Below are positions 11,663 to 23,518 of a stretch of DNA of 64,000 nt, piece after piece; the stretch's first letter is position 1; every line of letters starts with the position of its first letter. A program made the translations under genes and the position numbers. This DNA is from Rhizophagus clarus (lineage: Eukaryota; Glomeromycota; Glomeromycetes; Glomerales; Glomeraceae), in contig BLAL01000356.1 in assembly GCA_015698045.1 (NCBI GenBank), positions 992,001-1,056,000 of the forward strand, in the 5' to 3' direction. Under the pieces are notes generated by a model. The model searched no databases. It had not been told where the DNA came from and saw nothing but the letters and a program-made list of their open reading frames with translations.

Positions 11663-14600
11663 TAGTTATTAAATTTTTTACACGTCAGTGTATATTATAA
11701 ACAAGTTAACTTATTCATAACAGGGAGTTGTATATAGTTGCATATGAAATTAGAAATAGTAATAATAACCGAATATTTATTACAAAATAATAAATAATTA
11801 AAAATAATACTAATCTTCATAATGTTGTAGTTAGCCGAAAAATAATCAGCCGAAACGTGGTTCGGACCTGGCTCAGGCGTAGATCGTCGTGGAATTCCAG
11901 AGGATTTACTGCGATTAAACCAGGTCCGGATGATTGGCAACCAGGAATGCAACTCCGTTTTTCAACTAACTACACCATTATATATCTAATCCACATCGAC
12001 TGAATTTAATTCAATAACAAAAGAATTTTTATTGTACTCTTTTTAATTATTCAATAAGATTAAATCTTAGATAATAATTATTATTAATTATTAATTATGC
12101 AAAAAAATTTTAACAAAAAATATTTCTTCTATCATGTATAAATTTTTTTTTTTTTTTTTAAAAAAATTATTCAATCATTTGAGAAAAAGTGTTTTATAAG
12201 ATTATTTTTATATACCAAAAAACACATTTAAATAAATTTTAATTAAAATAGAATATTATCAAAAAACCATATATTTCTGAATTCCTTTAACCAGTGTAAG
12301 CCGTAAGGCATATGGTCATCATATCACGACTTTGGATTATATATATATATATATATATACTAATTTTGTTTTTAAATATAAGAGTATCATATCCTTTTCG
12401 TTTAGTTAAACCGGAATCAATAATATTTTTTTATTTAAATACTAAAAAATTATTTACTTAATTTACACAAATTTATATAAGCTAACTTATATGAGTAAAA
12501 TTGAATTTTGTTGTTGATAAATAAAAAAAAAAAAAAAATTAATGCTAATAACAAGAAATTATTCTTGTATTTTTTTTAAAAGTGAATTCTTTTGATTAGA
12601 TATTGATTATTAATTTTTTTAACAATAAGAAATCCATTTGATGATCATTTTCGGCTTAGTTGGCTTGATTATTTTTGGCTTAATTTTCCAAATCATTTAC
12701 TAATTATAGAATTAAATCACTATAAATTAAATAGTTAACCAGCTATCCTTAATGTTTTTTTCATATTCTAACCTATACTCAAACACAGTATTTTTTTCTA
12801 TTCTAACCTATTACTCAAATGCAGTATGGCATTTTTTCAAAAACTTGCTAAAGTAATCTTTTCCCTTTCTCTTCCTTGGCATGTTATCAAAGCACTTTGG
12901 TATTAACCTTTTCATATTACAGTTTTGAAGAAAGTATTACCAAAAAAATTAAATGTGTCAATGGCTTATTGGATTGTATCGTGACGAAATGAGTAGAGGT
13001 AATGAAACATGGTTGATATTCATTTATATAAATGTTATAAATATTAAAGATGTGTTTAAAATTAAAATGAGCAGATTCAAATCCTGTAATCTTCTTCAAC
13101 GAATAAATGTATTTTAACTGCTATGAAATGCAGGATGGCACATTTATCCAAGATAACCTGAGCCGTGGTGAGACACAAGTCATACCTTGGATTCTCTAAT
13201 CCAATATATTTAAGACTTTGATGGAATTGATGTTTGAGAACAAACATGTATCCTTTATGTTTGATACAATAATAATGTATGGCTATCAGAAATTCATGTA
13301 TTTCGGATAATACTATTTTTAATTTAATTAATTTCCTTTTTTTTTTGCTAAAGGTTCTACAGTACAGAATAGATGGCATGGCATGGAGGATGATGATTTG
13401 ACTTAATAAATTAATTGATCAATACCAATTACAAGCTTGAATGATGCGATTATCCACTCAAAACTCCAAAACTTTATAGGGCATTATTTTTACTTCAAAA
13501 TGAACTTTTAATTGAAATTTATTTAAATTGCTATTTTAGCTGGTTTACTTGTAAGGTAGTTGTAAGGTAGATAAGGTATACCTTTTTTAATTCTAACTAT
13601 TATTTTAATTTTTTTTTACCTTAATAATTCAATGTGTATTTCAATTTTGCTTTTTTACTAAATTTTTTTAAAAATAAATAATGATATTCAAATACTTATA
13701 TAAAAGAAAGTTTTTCACATCTTAGTAATGATTTAATTTTATAATGAAAACTCTTTATTATAAGCATTAAATATTTTTGTAGTTCATATATCAGCTTTAA
13801 GAAATTTATTAAAAATCATTCTTATTGTGTTGAAAATACAGAGTTGTATAATAAGCATTCTGCAATTCAATTAATTCAAACAAGAATAAGGTAATCTATC
13901 TGTTGACTATTTTTTATTTTTTCATTACAATAATTTGAACTGAATATGCCAAGAAAAATGGAAAGCTGATAAGACATTAGTTTGAGCGAGTAAAGTACTT
14001 TATAGTAATGAAAGAATATTTAATTATTTTTATTATTTATCTGCTTATATTGCTAATTCATATCTCCTGTTATCATGAAAATATCTACAAACTAGTATTT
14101 CATTATTTCATCCCACAAGTAATGAAACCATCTATTTCACAAACAAGATTGAATACTGCATCTCACCAATGGAAGATATAAAAAGGATAGACAACTAAAA
14201 GACATTGTAAAAGATAAAATTAAGAAAATTTGATAGAAAATTTTCATAATATATTAATATATCACAAGCCAATTATGCTTTATGAGTAATTAAGTGATAT
14301 GAGATAATCGTTCTTGATTATACAGTGTAAACTTTAATTTGTGATCGATTAAATCTGTTTAATACTTTTTTCGTTTTAACCTAACAAAAATATACTACAT
14401 AAGTGAACCTTTGACAAGTATTTCAAAAATTCAAGCAGTTAATATATAACGCTTTTATTAACTTATCTATGAAATCAAGGTATTTAGCCCTTGCAGTAAT
14501 TTGTCAAAGATCAATCCTAAAATTTCGATTTCAAACGTTTGTTGTGATGGATTATGAATACTTTTTCTACCACCAATATCTTGAGTTGTACATTATGCGA

Positions 14601-14999
14601 GCAGATACAAAATAACTTATGTGCCTTATGTGCAATATAACCATTGAATTGATTAGAAAAGAATTAGCATATCATTTATATAGTTCAGAAAAAACAAGAT
14701 CAATCCACAAGCCCATTGTGTTTGAGGATAGGGATGATGATAGTCAGTCTAATTCTGTTGATAATATGTAAGTGGTGCACAGGATAACTAGAGAATTGAT
14801 TTAATGTATGAAAATAGCGGAAATGATACCACGTTTCGAAATTTGATAAACTCAATAGTACATGCAAGAAAGTGAATCTCAATCAAGAAGAAATTCATCA
14901 AAATAGTCTTTAAGACAGATCTCTCCAAGGATTACTCGTGAATAAGAAAAATTTCAGGTTCTATTGCAAAACTTATCTACGCCTGAAGGGAAAGAAAGC
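11663..14999. other. Long gene-free stretch
   Basis: Only short unconnected frames are present, the largest being a 100-codon minus frame at 13379-13077 with no recognised motif. A stem CGGACCTGG...CCAGGTCCG brackets about 48 bases at 11858-11925. A (TA)n run lies at about 12338-12359, and homopolymer A/T tracts are common. Confidence 0.5.
12338..12359. repeat. (TA)n microsatellite
   Basis: About eleven uninterrupted TA units. Confidence 0.9.
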
Positions 15000-15315
15000 C
15001 AAAAATGTTGTTGATGTTGAATAAGACAGACACTAATGGATCTACATCACAAAGCTTGACATGATTATATCAAAAGGTAGCTCGTGCAGAATTACATATT
15101 ATAAAGGTAAATCAAGATGAAATTTTATGTTAGCATAAATATACTAAAGAATTTGAAAATAGGGTTAGGGATATTAAATTTCAAGATAATACTAGGAGGG
15201 TCGAGCCATACCATGAATTTGCTCAGCATCTTCTTGGCATTACAAAAACAAATTTGCGTAAGAAAACCCAATATATACAACGTATTTGTGAGGATAGAGG
15301 CAAACAAAATTAAGC
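15000..15315 (+). pseudogene. Fragment of a lineage-expanded protein family of unknown function
   Basis: With one in-frame stop (about 15147) the plus strand reads ARAELHIIKVNQDEIL, then KYTKEFENRVRDIKFQ, VEPYHEFAQHLLGITKTNL and KKTQYIQRICEDRG before a stop near 15313. The NQDEIL...EFENRV...TLRKRTQ layout is, from memory, common in Rhizophagus predicted proteins with no assigned function. No start or complete exon structure remains, and the sequence upstream carries many stops. Confidence 0.45.
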
Positions 15316-15422
15316 GAGTGAAATCATTTAATGGCGATGCTATCTGTAGTACCCAAATCCAAGGCAATGTAATTATCTATCATGTGATCTCGTGAAATAT
15401 ATTTACTATTTCACATTATTAG

Positions 15423-16072
15423 CCCTATAAAAAATATGTGTCCGGATAATGTCCAGAAAATGTCCAGAAAAATCATCTAAATAATTGTCTGGAAATTCTG
15501 GACACTGTGTATCCAGAAACTGTTCCGAAAACACTGCATTTTCGGGATATTAGGAATTTGTCCTGAAATTGTCCGGAAATGTATTTTCGTAAAATTTTGC
15601 CACAAAAGATGATCAATGGATAGATGATCATCATTATTCCTTAACCCAAATTTTTTATATTATAGATATATAGTATTTTTGCCTGCTCTGCAATTTTAAT
15701 TAGTACGACAGAAAAGATTTTGAATGTCAGTTTTGTGCTTTTTGCATTTTTTTACAAAATTAATTTATCCTTTTTTGGAAATAGTATCCAGAATTTGTCC
15801 TGAACTTTTTCATGTCCGGAATTTGTCTATCTGGATTTTTTACTATGTCCAGAATTTGTCCAGGTTTAACTGTCCAGAATTTGTCCAAAATTTTATACCG
15901 AACAAATACTGGACAAATTCTGGACAAAGTTAGGACATGTCAAAATTTTAAGTATCAGAAGTGTGTCAGACATGTACCAAAAAAGTGGACATTTTCCGGA
16001 CACATCAGATTTATTCTGGACATTTTCCAGACATTTTTGATAACATTTTCCGGACATTTATTTTTTATAGGG
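15423..16072. mobile_element. GTCCGGA-rich short-repeat element, copy 1 (MITE-like)
   Basis: Ends are inverted: CCCTATAAAAAATATGTGTCCGGA at the left versus TCCGGACATTTATTTTTTATAGGG at the right. The body is packed with GTCCAGAA/GTCCGGAA motifs in both orientations. A possible 3-bp duplication TAG flanks it. A second copy at 30908-31551 matches along its whole length. Reading frames inside it are incidental. Confidence 0.85.
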
Positions 16073-18058
16073 TAGTTTGCCCACATTTCGGGTTTTTATT
16101 TTTGATGTATATGCATAGGCATAAAACTGATAAAAGTTATATGCCAATTTATTGTACTTCATCCCTTAATCGGGGATTTTGGGAAATAAAAAAATTCAAG
16201 ATGGTAGGTCTTTATTGATATAAAAGTTTATAAAAGTTTCATTGTAACAATAATATAAAATAAAAAATGTATAAATTGGTTGGCTTTAGTCTTCTTCATA
16301 ATAATCGTTCAATACCTTTTCCATGAGTATTCTTTTGGTATCAAGAGATCATAAAGGATGAGGAATAGGACATATTTTACATTTTATCATTTTAATGCAC
16401 ACAAACTACTCATGTGACTTTTAACGTATTTTATATTGTAAAGCAACAAGAATCAAAATTTTTCATATTTCATTTTTTTCACAAGACACATGATACATAA
16501 TATATTCCAATAGCCATCATAATGATCCGGACCATTTATCTTACTTGATATTTGTCATCGATACTAGTGTTTTCGCTAAATTTTTTAAATTCACTTTGTG
16601 AGCAAAACTCAGATGCATTTATGAATTTCATTGATGTTGGAGTTGATTCTTATAAAGCAGAAGTTATATAAATGAAGCGGAAGTTACAAAATAAACATCA
16701 CAATAAGCGGCGTCTGAATATGTCTAAGCTTATTATGGTTTGTGGTTTGTGAGATGATGCAAGAAACAAATATTTCCTTATAGTTAATCGAGAATCATGC
16801 AGTATTAATAATAATGCGCATCATCACAAAGTCTAAACACTGATTATTACTCCAATATTAAAGTTGATCAATAACCGGATATCATCGGCGTCATTCATGT
16901 GGACAAATATCCGCCCCTTAAACAAAATAAGAGAAATAAATCAACGATCATTTATGGAAATACATTAATTTCACTAACCTCATGATATGAGATGCAGAAC
17001 CAAATTTTAGTTCAACCGGTTGATCTTAAAGTCAAATCGGGGAAGAAAGCGTTAATAATCATCAATATTTTGTTCTTGGAATTTTTTAATGTCATATCTT
17101 GAATAATTCATATGATCTTTGAGATATTGTTTAAAGTGTTCCATAAACTCTCATATTTCAATAAGGATTGTACAAAATAAAAAAAAAGCTGTAAATACGA
17201 CTAACCTTTTTGTTGTTATCCAAGAAATAATTTCTCCTTATAGTTAATTAATCGGAGAAAAATATTTATTAATAATACTATGCATCGATTCAGTGATTAA
17301 TTATTACTCCATTAAAATTAGAGCAGTGAAATCATCGGCGTCATCCATGTATACTTTTTTTTAACGTCTAATCTAATAAAAATATGGCAAAACATTTTAA
17401 CCGTAATTTGGTCGAAGTGAATGATCTGTCATTCCCGTGAAATTATCCCAATTTTGTTCAAGTGAAAATCAAGGTATTGTGTCATCGTTTCAATGATAAT
17501 CTGGAAGTTACTATTATCCTTAATGACTTAGCATCATAGTCGCTCGTTCTATTAAAGATGATGATTCCAATTTTCCTTTCAAGGATGAATAATATTATTT
17601 TAGAAGTATTTTACAATCCTTAGAACGAAATATTCCTATGGAATCTAATCTATTGAGCTCACTTCGCATATTATCAACAAATGTCCAAAGATATTACGAA
17701 AAAAATTAAAACTCGCAGATTTAGTCGTATAATATTGGAATCTCTTTGAGATAGCTTTGTCGTCTGGAGGAAACGAAACCAATAAAGAAATTTCATGATA
17801 ACTTATTTAATTTTTATAAATAAACATCGTATAGTACACATATTATTATATAAATATTTTTTTTGAATGGATCAATTTCCCGCTTGTGCTACGTGTGTGA
17901 CTGTAAGTCGGTAACTGCCTACTTACCGATCACCATCCGGGTGGTAGATTAATAAGGTCATGGTGGACCAAACATTGCGCATCGTTTGTGTGACTTATGC
18001 TACAGTAAGGGGCTTTGCGATTTTTTTAGGCGTACTCAATTTTTTCTCTGCAATTATA
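16073..18058. other. Gene-free stretch upstream of the kinase gene
   Basis: No gene recognised. Shortly before the kinase gene (17963-18008) a GGACCAAACATTGCGC...TTTGTGTGACTTATGCT stretch resembles one at about 23310-23335 upstream of the first RBR gene, so both may carry a shared short dispersed repeat. Confidence 0.45.
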
Positions 18059-20560
18059 ATGTTGGAACAGATTGATTTGATTGAAGAAGCTATAACTAAA
18101 AAACAACTTAAATATTATGAATATAATCATTTTCATAATATTAAAAAAATCGATGATGATGCTTTCGGAAAGGTTTATTGTGCAAATTGGAAGAATTCGG
18201 AAAAATATATAATTTTAAAATCTTATTTTAAATTTAACAATGATGTTATGAAAGAAATTTTACATGAGGTAATAGTAACAAAAAACTATAACACAATAAA
18301 ATATCAATATGCTTTTCTTGATTTATCAAATTTATTTACATTAATTACATTTACTGTACTGTATAATATTAACATCGTAGCTTGAACTCCAACGTGAACT
18401 TGACTTATATAATAATTTTATCCGTTTATATGGGATTACACATAAAGGTATAAAAAATAAATATTATAAAATTCAACAAAATAGAATTAATTGTTTTATT
18501 AAAAAATTAGAAAGTCGAAACAGTCAATCAAAGAAATATTTATTAGTAATGGAATACTCTGATGGTAATTCTCTTAAAAACTATTTGAAAGAAAACTTTA
18601 GAAACCTTACTTGGCCTGATAAATATAAATTGGCATACCAATTGGTTTGTGCTATATCATATTTACATGATAATGAAATTGTCCATGGTGATTTGGTAAT
18701 TATACTACTTGTTAATTTTGTAATTTAATAATAATAATTTTAAGATTTTCTTATAATTTTTATTATATATTTTAATTTAATAAAGCATTCCAATAACATA
18801 TTGGTTCATCAAAATGATATCAAATTGATTGATTTTGGGTTATCAAAAAGGATCAAAGAAATATCTAAACATCAATCAGACTTATTTGGTTTAGTTCCTT
18901 ATATTGATCCAAAAAGGTTCACTGGTAGTAACAATTTAACACAACCTTACTTATTAAATAAGAAGAGTGATGTTTACAGTATTGGCATGCTTTTATGGGA
19001 GATATCAAGTGGTAAATTACCATTTGAAAGCGAAACGTATGATGCTGGTTTAGCTATGCGAATTTTACAAGGTCATAGAGAAACAGTTGTTCCAAATACT
19101 TCTACCGATTATTCTAATATTTATACTGGTAAATATAATTTTTTTTTTTAAAAAAAAAATCACCATTTATTGTTATTTTAAATCCTTAATAAGTGAATAT
19201 ATATACATTAGAATGTTGGAATAGTGAACCAGATAATAGGCCAACTATGAATCAAGTAGTTGCGAGATTAAAAGAAATTATTATGAGATTGAACATAATA
19301 GTAAATTCTCAAAAGCCAGATAATGCTGATGAATCAAATATTGATTCATCATATGAAGTGGATATAAAGGAAATAGAATCTAAGACTGGTACAAGTATTT
19401 TGATTGATGAATTGATTAATATTATTTTTAAGGGAAAAAATGAAGGAATATATAAAGAAACAATAAAGCAAAATGTTCTTAATAATATTAATAATCATAA
19501 ATTAACTTCGCAGAATATCTATAATTGGTTATTAAATGATCAAAATAATTCAAATTCCATTTGTTTACTCGGATATTTTAATTATTATGGAATTGAAACT
19601 GAAATTAATATGAAAAAAGCATTTGAATTATATCAGAAAGCTGCAGAATTGGAAAATAATGTAGCTCAACTTTATCTTATCTATATGTATACTATTGGTC
19701 AAGATGTTGATAAAAATTATAAATTAGCTTTTGAATTATCTAAAAAATTAGCAGAACAAGAATCTGCATGTGGAATTAATTATTTAGCTTGTTGTTATGA
19801 TAATGGAATTGGAACTGATATTGATAAACAAAAGGCATTTGAATTGTATCAAAAGGCAGCAGATTTGGGAAGTTCAACTGGGATAGGTAATTTAGGATAT
19901 TGCTATGGGAGAGGAATTGGAACCAATGTCAATATGCAAAAGGCGTTTGAATTAACTCAAAAAGCAGTCGATTTAGGAAGTTCACTTGCGATAGATAATT
20001 TAGGACAATGTTATAGAAAGGGGATTGGGACTGATGTTAACATGCAAAAGGCATTTGAATTATTTCAAAAGTCAGCAGATTTGGGTAATTTAAATGGACT
20101 AAGTAGTTTAGGCACTTGTTATGAAAAAGGAATCGGAACTGATGTTAATATGCAGAAGGCATTTGAATTAAATAAAAAAGCGGCTGATTTAGGAAATTCA
20201 CAAGGAATAAATAATTTAGGACGTTGTTATAGAAAGGGGATTGGAACTGATATTAATTTGCAAAAAGCATTTGAATTATATCAAAAGTCAGCAGATTTAG
20301 GGGATTCATACGGAATGAGTAACTTGGGAAATTGCTATAAAAAAGGAATCGGAATTGATGTTAATAAGCAAAAGGCATTTGAAATATATCAGAAAGCTGC
20401 AAATCTAGAAAATGATGTAGCTCAATATAATCTTGCTTTGATGTACGAAACTGGAGATGGGATTAAAAAAAATATGGATCAAGCAATTTATTGGTACAAA
20501 AAATCTGCTGAACGAGGACACAAACATGCTCAAAATAAAGTAAAAGAATTGTTAAAGTAA
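18059..20560 (+). CDS. Protein kinase-Sel1 repeat fusion (TKL-like), probably weak or dead kinase
   Basis: Four exons (18059-18268, 18381-18695, 18786-19128, 19194-20560) join in phase to 744 residues. The kinase domain spans about 20-310: Lys54 in ILK, HGDLHSNNIL (from His172, with HGD replacing HRD), DFG (191-193), SDVYSIGMLLWEI and CWNSEPDNRP. The glycine loop reads IDDDAFGKV, whereas the related fossil at 45.0 kb has IGSGGFGKV, so two loop glycines are lost. About nine Sel1 (TPR-like) repeats of 36 residues follow (about 410-740), usually protein-binding scaffolds. The last intron join is slightly odd because NIYT is duplicated across it (SNIYT|VNIYT). This architecture is typical of expanded Glomeromycotina kinase families. 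Upstream alternative Met codons at 17960 lack homology. Confidence 0.85.
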
Positions 20561-21168
20561 ATTATATTACGAGTTTTTTTTGAGAATATATTAGTTATTC
20601 ACTTAGAGAAAAGAATGGTGAAAAGCCTGTGTAATGTATCTAACTTTAATTGTAGTACTGTCTTAATTAATGTGACGATCGTACTAATCATGAAATTCAA
20701 TGGTTTAAACTTTTCCAACATTTTTTTATATCATTAAGCTTGAAGCTTCAGCATTGGATCCGCAGTCCTTCACAGATGGCGGACTAATATATATATATTT
20801 TTGAAAATAACGAAAAAAGTGATAATAAAAAGTGATAAACAAAACGATATAGTAAAAAAAGATGAAAATGATGATTATCATACGTAAATAGGTAAGAAAA
20901 TGGTAAAAAAACCATAGTTATTACTGTAGTTACTATGATAAATAAAAAATTACTATGAAATTATTACTATAGGAAAAATAAATTCATTACTATTCATTAA
21001 AAAAAATTATAATAAAAAATAAATACCAATATTTCTATAATAATTCCGTTTACTTTTTTTTTTTTTTTTAAAAAAAAAATGGTTATTTGAATTAGATCGA
21101 TTATTAATATTTCTTTTTTACCAACAGATAATTAATAATGAATACTTTTTTATAAATACATATACATA
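20561..21168. other. Intergenic, nothing recognised
   Basis: AT-rich spacer with a T15/A9 homopolymer junction near 21055-21080. Confidence 0.5.
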
Positions 21169-21290
21169 TTATTGGATGGGAGAGTAGCTATATCGGTCAC
21201 AGGACCGAATTATTGGATGAAAATGGGCCACGCAGTGGCCATTTTCACTAATCAATGAAGGGCTTTGTGACTACATAGCCCCATCCAATA
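21169..21290. mobile_element. Small MITE-like inverted-repeat element
   Basis: TTATTGGATGGG at 21169 is mirrored by CCCATCCAATAA ending at 21290. Inside is a hairpin, AAAATGGGCCAC...GTGGCCATTTT, with one bulge. It is 122 bp with no coding potential; the target duplication is not clear. Confidence 0.6.
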
Positions 21291-22024
21291 AAAGTGTTAT
21301 CGTTCTGACGCTTTTGATTAATATAACTCACTTTATAAGTTTTATATATCAGATATCTGATATACTTTCCTATAAACAATAATACACATAATATAACATG
21401 TTACAAATAAAAGTTAAATCAGTTAAATCAACTGTTTGTTTTTTCCTTTTGCATTCACATGACTTTCTTGTGCCCTCATACCTCTTGATCAAAGTAAAAA
21501 ATTGTGTAATGATAACAGTTCCAATTAAAGACCGACTAGATCGAGAAAATAACACATTTTTGTATATTACCAGTATTTCCTATATTCAATGCATTTTTTT
21601 TCAACTACAAAAACTGACACAAAAAATAATACATTCTACTGATTTCGTTATCATAATTTTTGCACGCTTTTCAACACACAAAAAAATCTCAAAAACTAAC
21701 ACAAAAATACGATGAAAAAAAATCACAATTTACTTGGGATAGAATTATCATATATTTTAGTTATTTCTCATTACAAAATATCTTGCACAAAAAATTAACA
21801 CAAAATAAATCCGCATATATTATCTATGTTACAAGTCATTTAGATAATAATATGGTGAATAATGAGTGGATTAATGTTGGTGTTGTGAACTGAAGGAAAT
21901 AAAAAATAGCCAGATACTAAGTTCAAGATGTGAATAAAATCCTTGTATATAAACTTGTGAAATAAGTAATAGTTCACAAGTTAAAGTAGTGAAATAAACA
22001 AGAAAAAATGTCACAAGTTAAAGT
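21291..22024. other. Intergenic, nothing recognised
   Basis: Overlapping short frames on both strands (about 21370-21893) share no domain. Short direct repeats of TCACAAGTTAAAGT occur at about 21974-22023. Confidence 0.45.
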
Positions 22025-22032
22025 TGTGACAC

Positions 22033-22771
22033 TAGTGCTTCGATCCGTATCCGGATCAATCCGGATTGATCCGGATTTTTTTTTTTTTTCGGATATCCGA
22101 AATCCGCGGTTTTTCATCCGGTTTATAATCCGGATGACAAATATCCGGTTTGAACCGGGATCCGGATGGAAATAAATATAAAAAAAAATAATTTAAGCAA
22201 ATTTCTTATATTAAAGTGTATTAAACACTAGGGTAAACATCGAAGACGTTAAATCTGCGGTAAAAAGGTCTTCGGCGTCAAATTTTAACGTTAGAAACGT
22301 TAAATACTCGTTAAATCCGCGAAATAACATCTCTGACGCTAAAATGAATGAAATTTAATGTCATAGACGTTAAATTCACAGAAATAAATGTTTCCTGGAC
22401 GGTAAAATTATGAAACTTTAACGTCAATGACGTTATTTCCGCATATTTAACACCTTCACATAGTTAAATTCTTAATTCCGGCCAAAAATGCATAATGCCG
22501 GCCAAAACGTGACGAGTTAAGAAAATCATAAAAATTGGCCGAAATTACGAATTTTTGGTCAAAGTTGAAGTGCTAGAGGTTTGATACACCTAGCAATATG
22601 TAAAATGACGAAAATATCATCATTTAATAAAAAAATTTATGTGATTTGATCCGGATTCCGGATTTCATCCGGATTACCAAACCGGATTCACAATCCGGAT
22701 TGATCCGGATGAAATCCGGATTTTTTTTTTGTGTAATCCGGATGACGGATTTCATCCGGATCGAAGCACTA
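22033..22771. mobile_element. Non-autonomous hAT-type element, copy 1, with 8-bp target duplication
   Basis: Terminal inverted repeats TAGTGCTTCGATCCG and (on the right) GGATCGAAGCACTA bound the element. TGTGACAC is directly repeated immediately outside (22025-22032 and 22772-22779). An 8-bp duplication and a TAGTG start are hallmarks of the hAT superfamily. Subterminal regions are full of ATCCGGAT units in both orientations, likely transposase-binding sites. The interior (about 22220-22450) is rich in GACGTTAAAT-like repeats. There is no transposase. Confidence 0.9.
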
Positions 22772-22779
22772 TGTGACAC

Positions 22780-23518
22780 AGAATAAATCAGGCCAGAACC
22801 TTTATATATTTATTTTACTCACTTATTCAAGATTTAAACGATGGAATTCAACCTATTTTATATGTGGCGTGATTTTGTATTACAAAAACATGATGGTTGG
22901 AACCTGTATAGTCCCGATTGTTATCTTCGACGTACTGTTGAAATTAAGACTATTAACTTTTAAATCCAATGTGATGTCCAGATAGCAACCAGAAAACTTT
23001 CAAAGGTAGGTTGAATAATCTTTTAATATATTAATACAATTATTCATTCATTTATTTTTTTTTTTTAAAAAAAAAAGAAAAAAGAAAAATATTCAAGAAT
23101 TAAGAAAAAAATAAAGTGAACATGACTATGGTCCTTAATTTTTTATTATTAATTTTTTTTTTTTGATAAACAATTATTATTTATTTCGCAGTAGTTGTAG
23201 TCAAAATATTTGTAAAATGAAAATCTCTATTAGTATTATTTTATTGATATATTTATAAAATGGTTTGTGCAAAATTTCGTGCTAATCATACGATGTTTGC
23301 ATGCGTAGGTCCTTTGTGTGACCTATGCTGCAGTAAGGTTAAGGGATGGGTTCAAAAAACATTGTGCAAAAACAGCTTTCTTTTGTGGCAGTTATTTCAT
23401 TTAACGAATGAAGCTAAAAGTGTACAAAAGTATTCTATATCGTAGTGAATTTATTACTCGAACAAAGATTTGTATTGCTTTTTGAACTTTTAAATAGGCA
23501 AGACGTCGTTTCCAAAGC
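22780..23518. other. Spacer and upstream region of the first RBR gene
   Basis: No gene recognised. From about 23350 the sequence resembles, in inverted orientation, the region upstream of the second RBR gene (to about 39550), including an AAGTGTACAAAAGTATTCT stretch. Confidence 0.55.

Noticed and set aside
11836-11950. tRNA-derived SINE or RNA gene
   Set aside because: GGTTCGGACC resembles a B box, but no A box or cloverleaf fits; only the 9-bp stem is certain.
13077-13379. 100-codon minus frame as a gene
   Set aside because: No domain, no splice sites and composition like the surrounding spacer.
15812-16218. Reading frames inside the GTCCGGA-rich element
   Set aside because: They arise from the short-repeat sequence, recur at 31361-31549 in the second copy, and show no protein-like pattern.
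17960-18058. Start of the kinase gene at 17960
   Set aside because: The residues before 18059 have no counterpart in related kinases; the LIEEAI...YYEY region begins right after the chosen Met.
18444-18480. Intron of 37 bases in kinase exon 2
   Set aside because: Removing it breaks the frame, and reading through stays open with kinase-like sequence on both sides.
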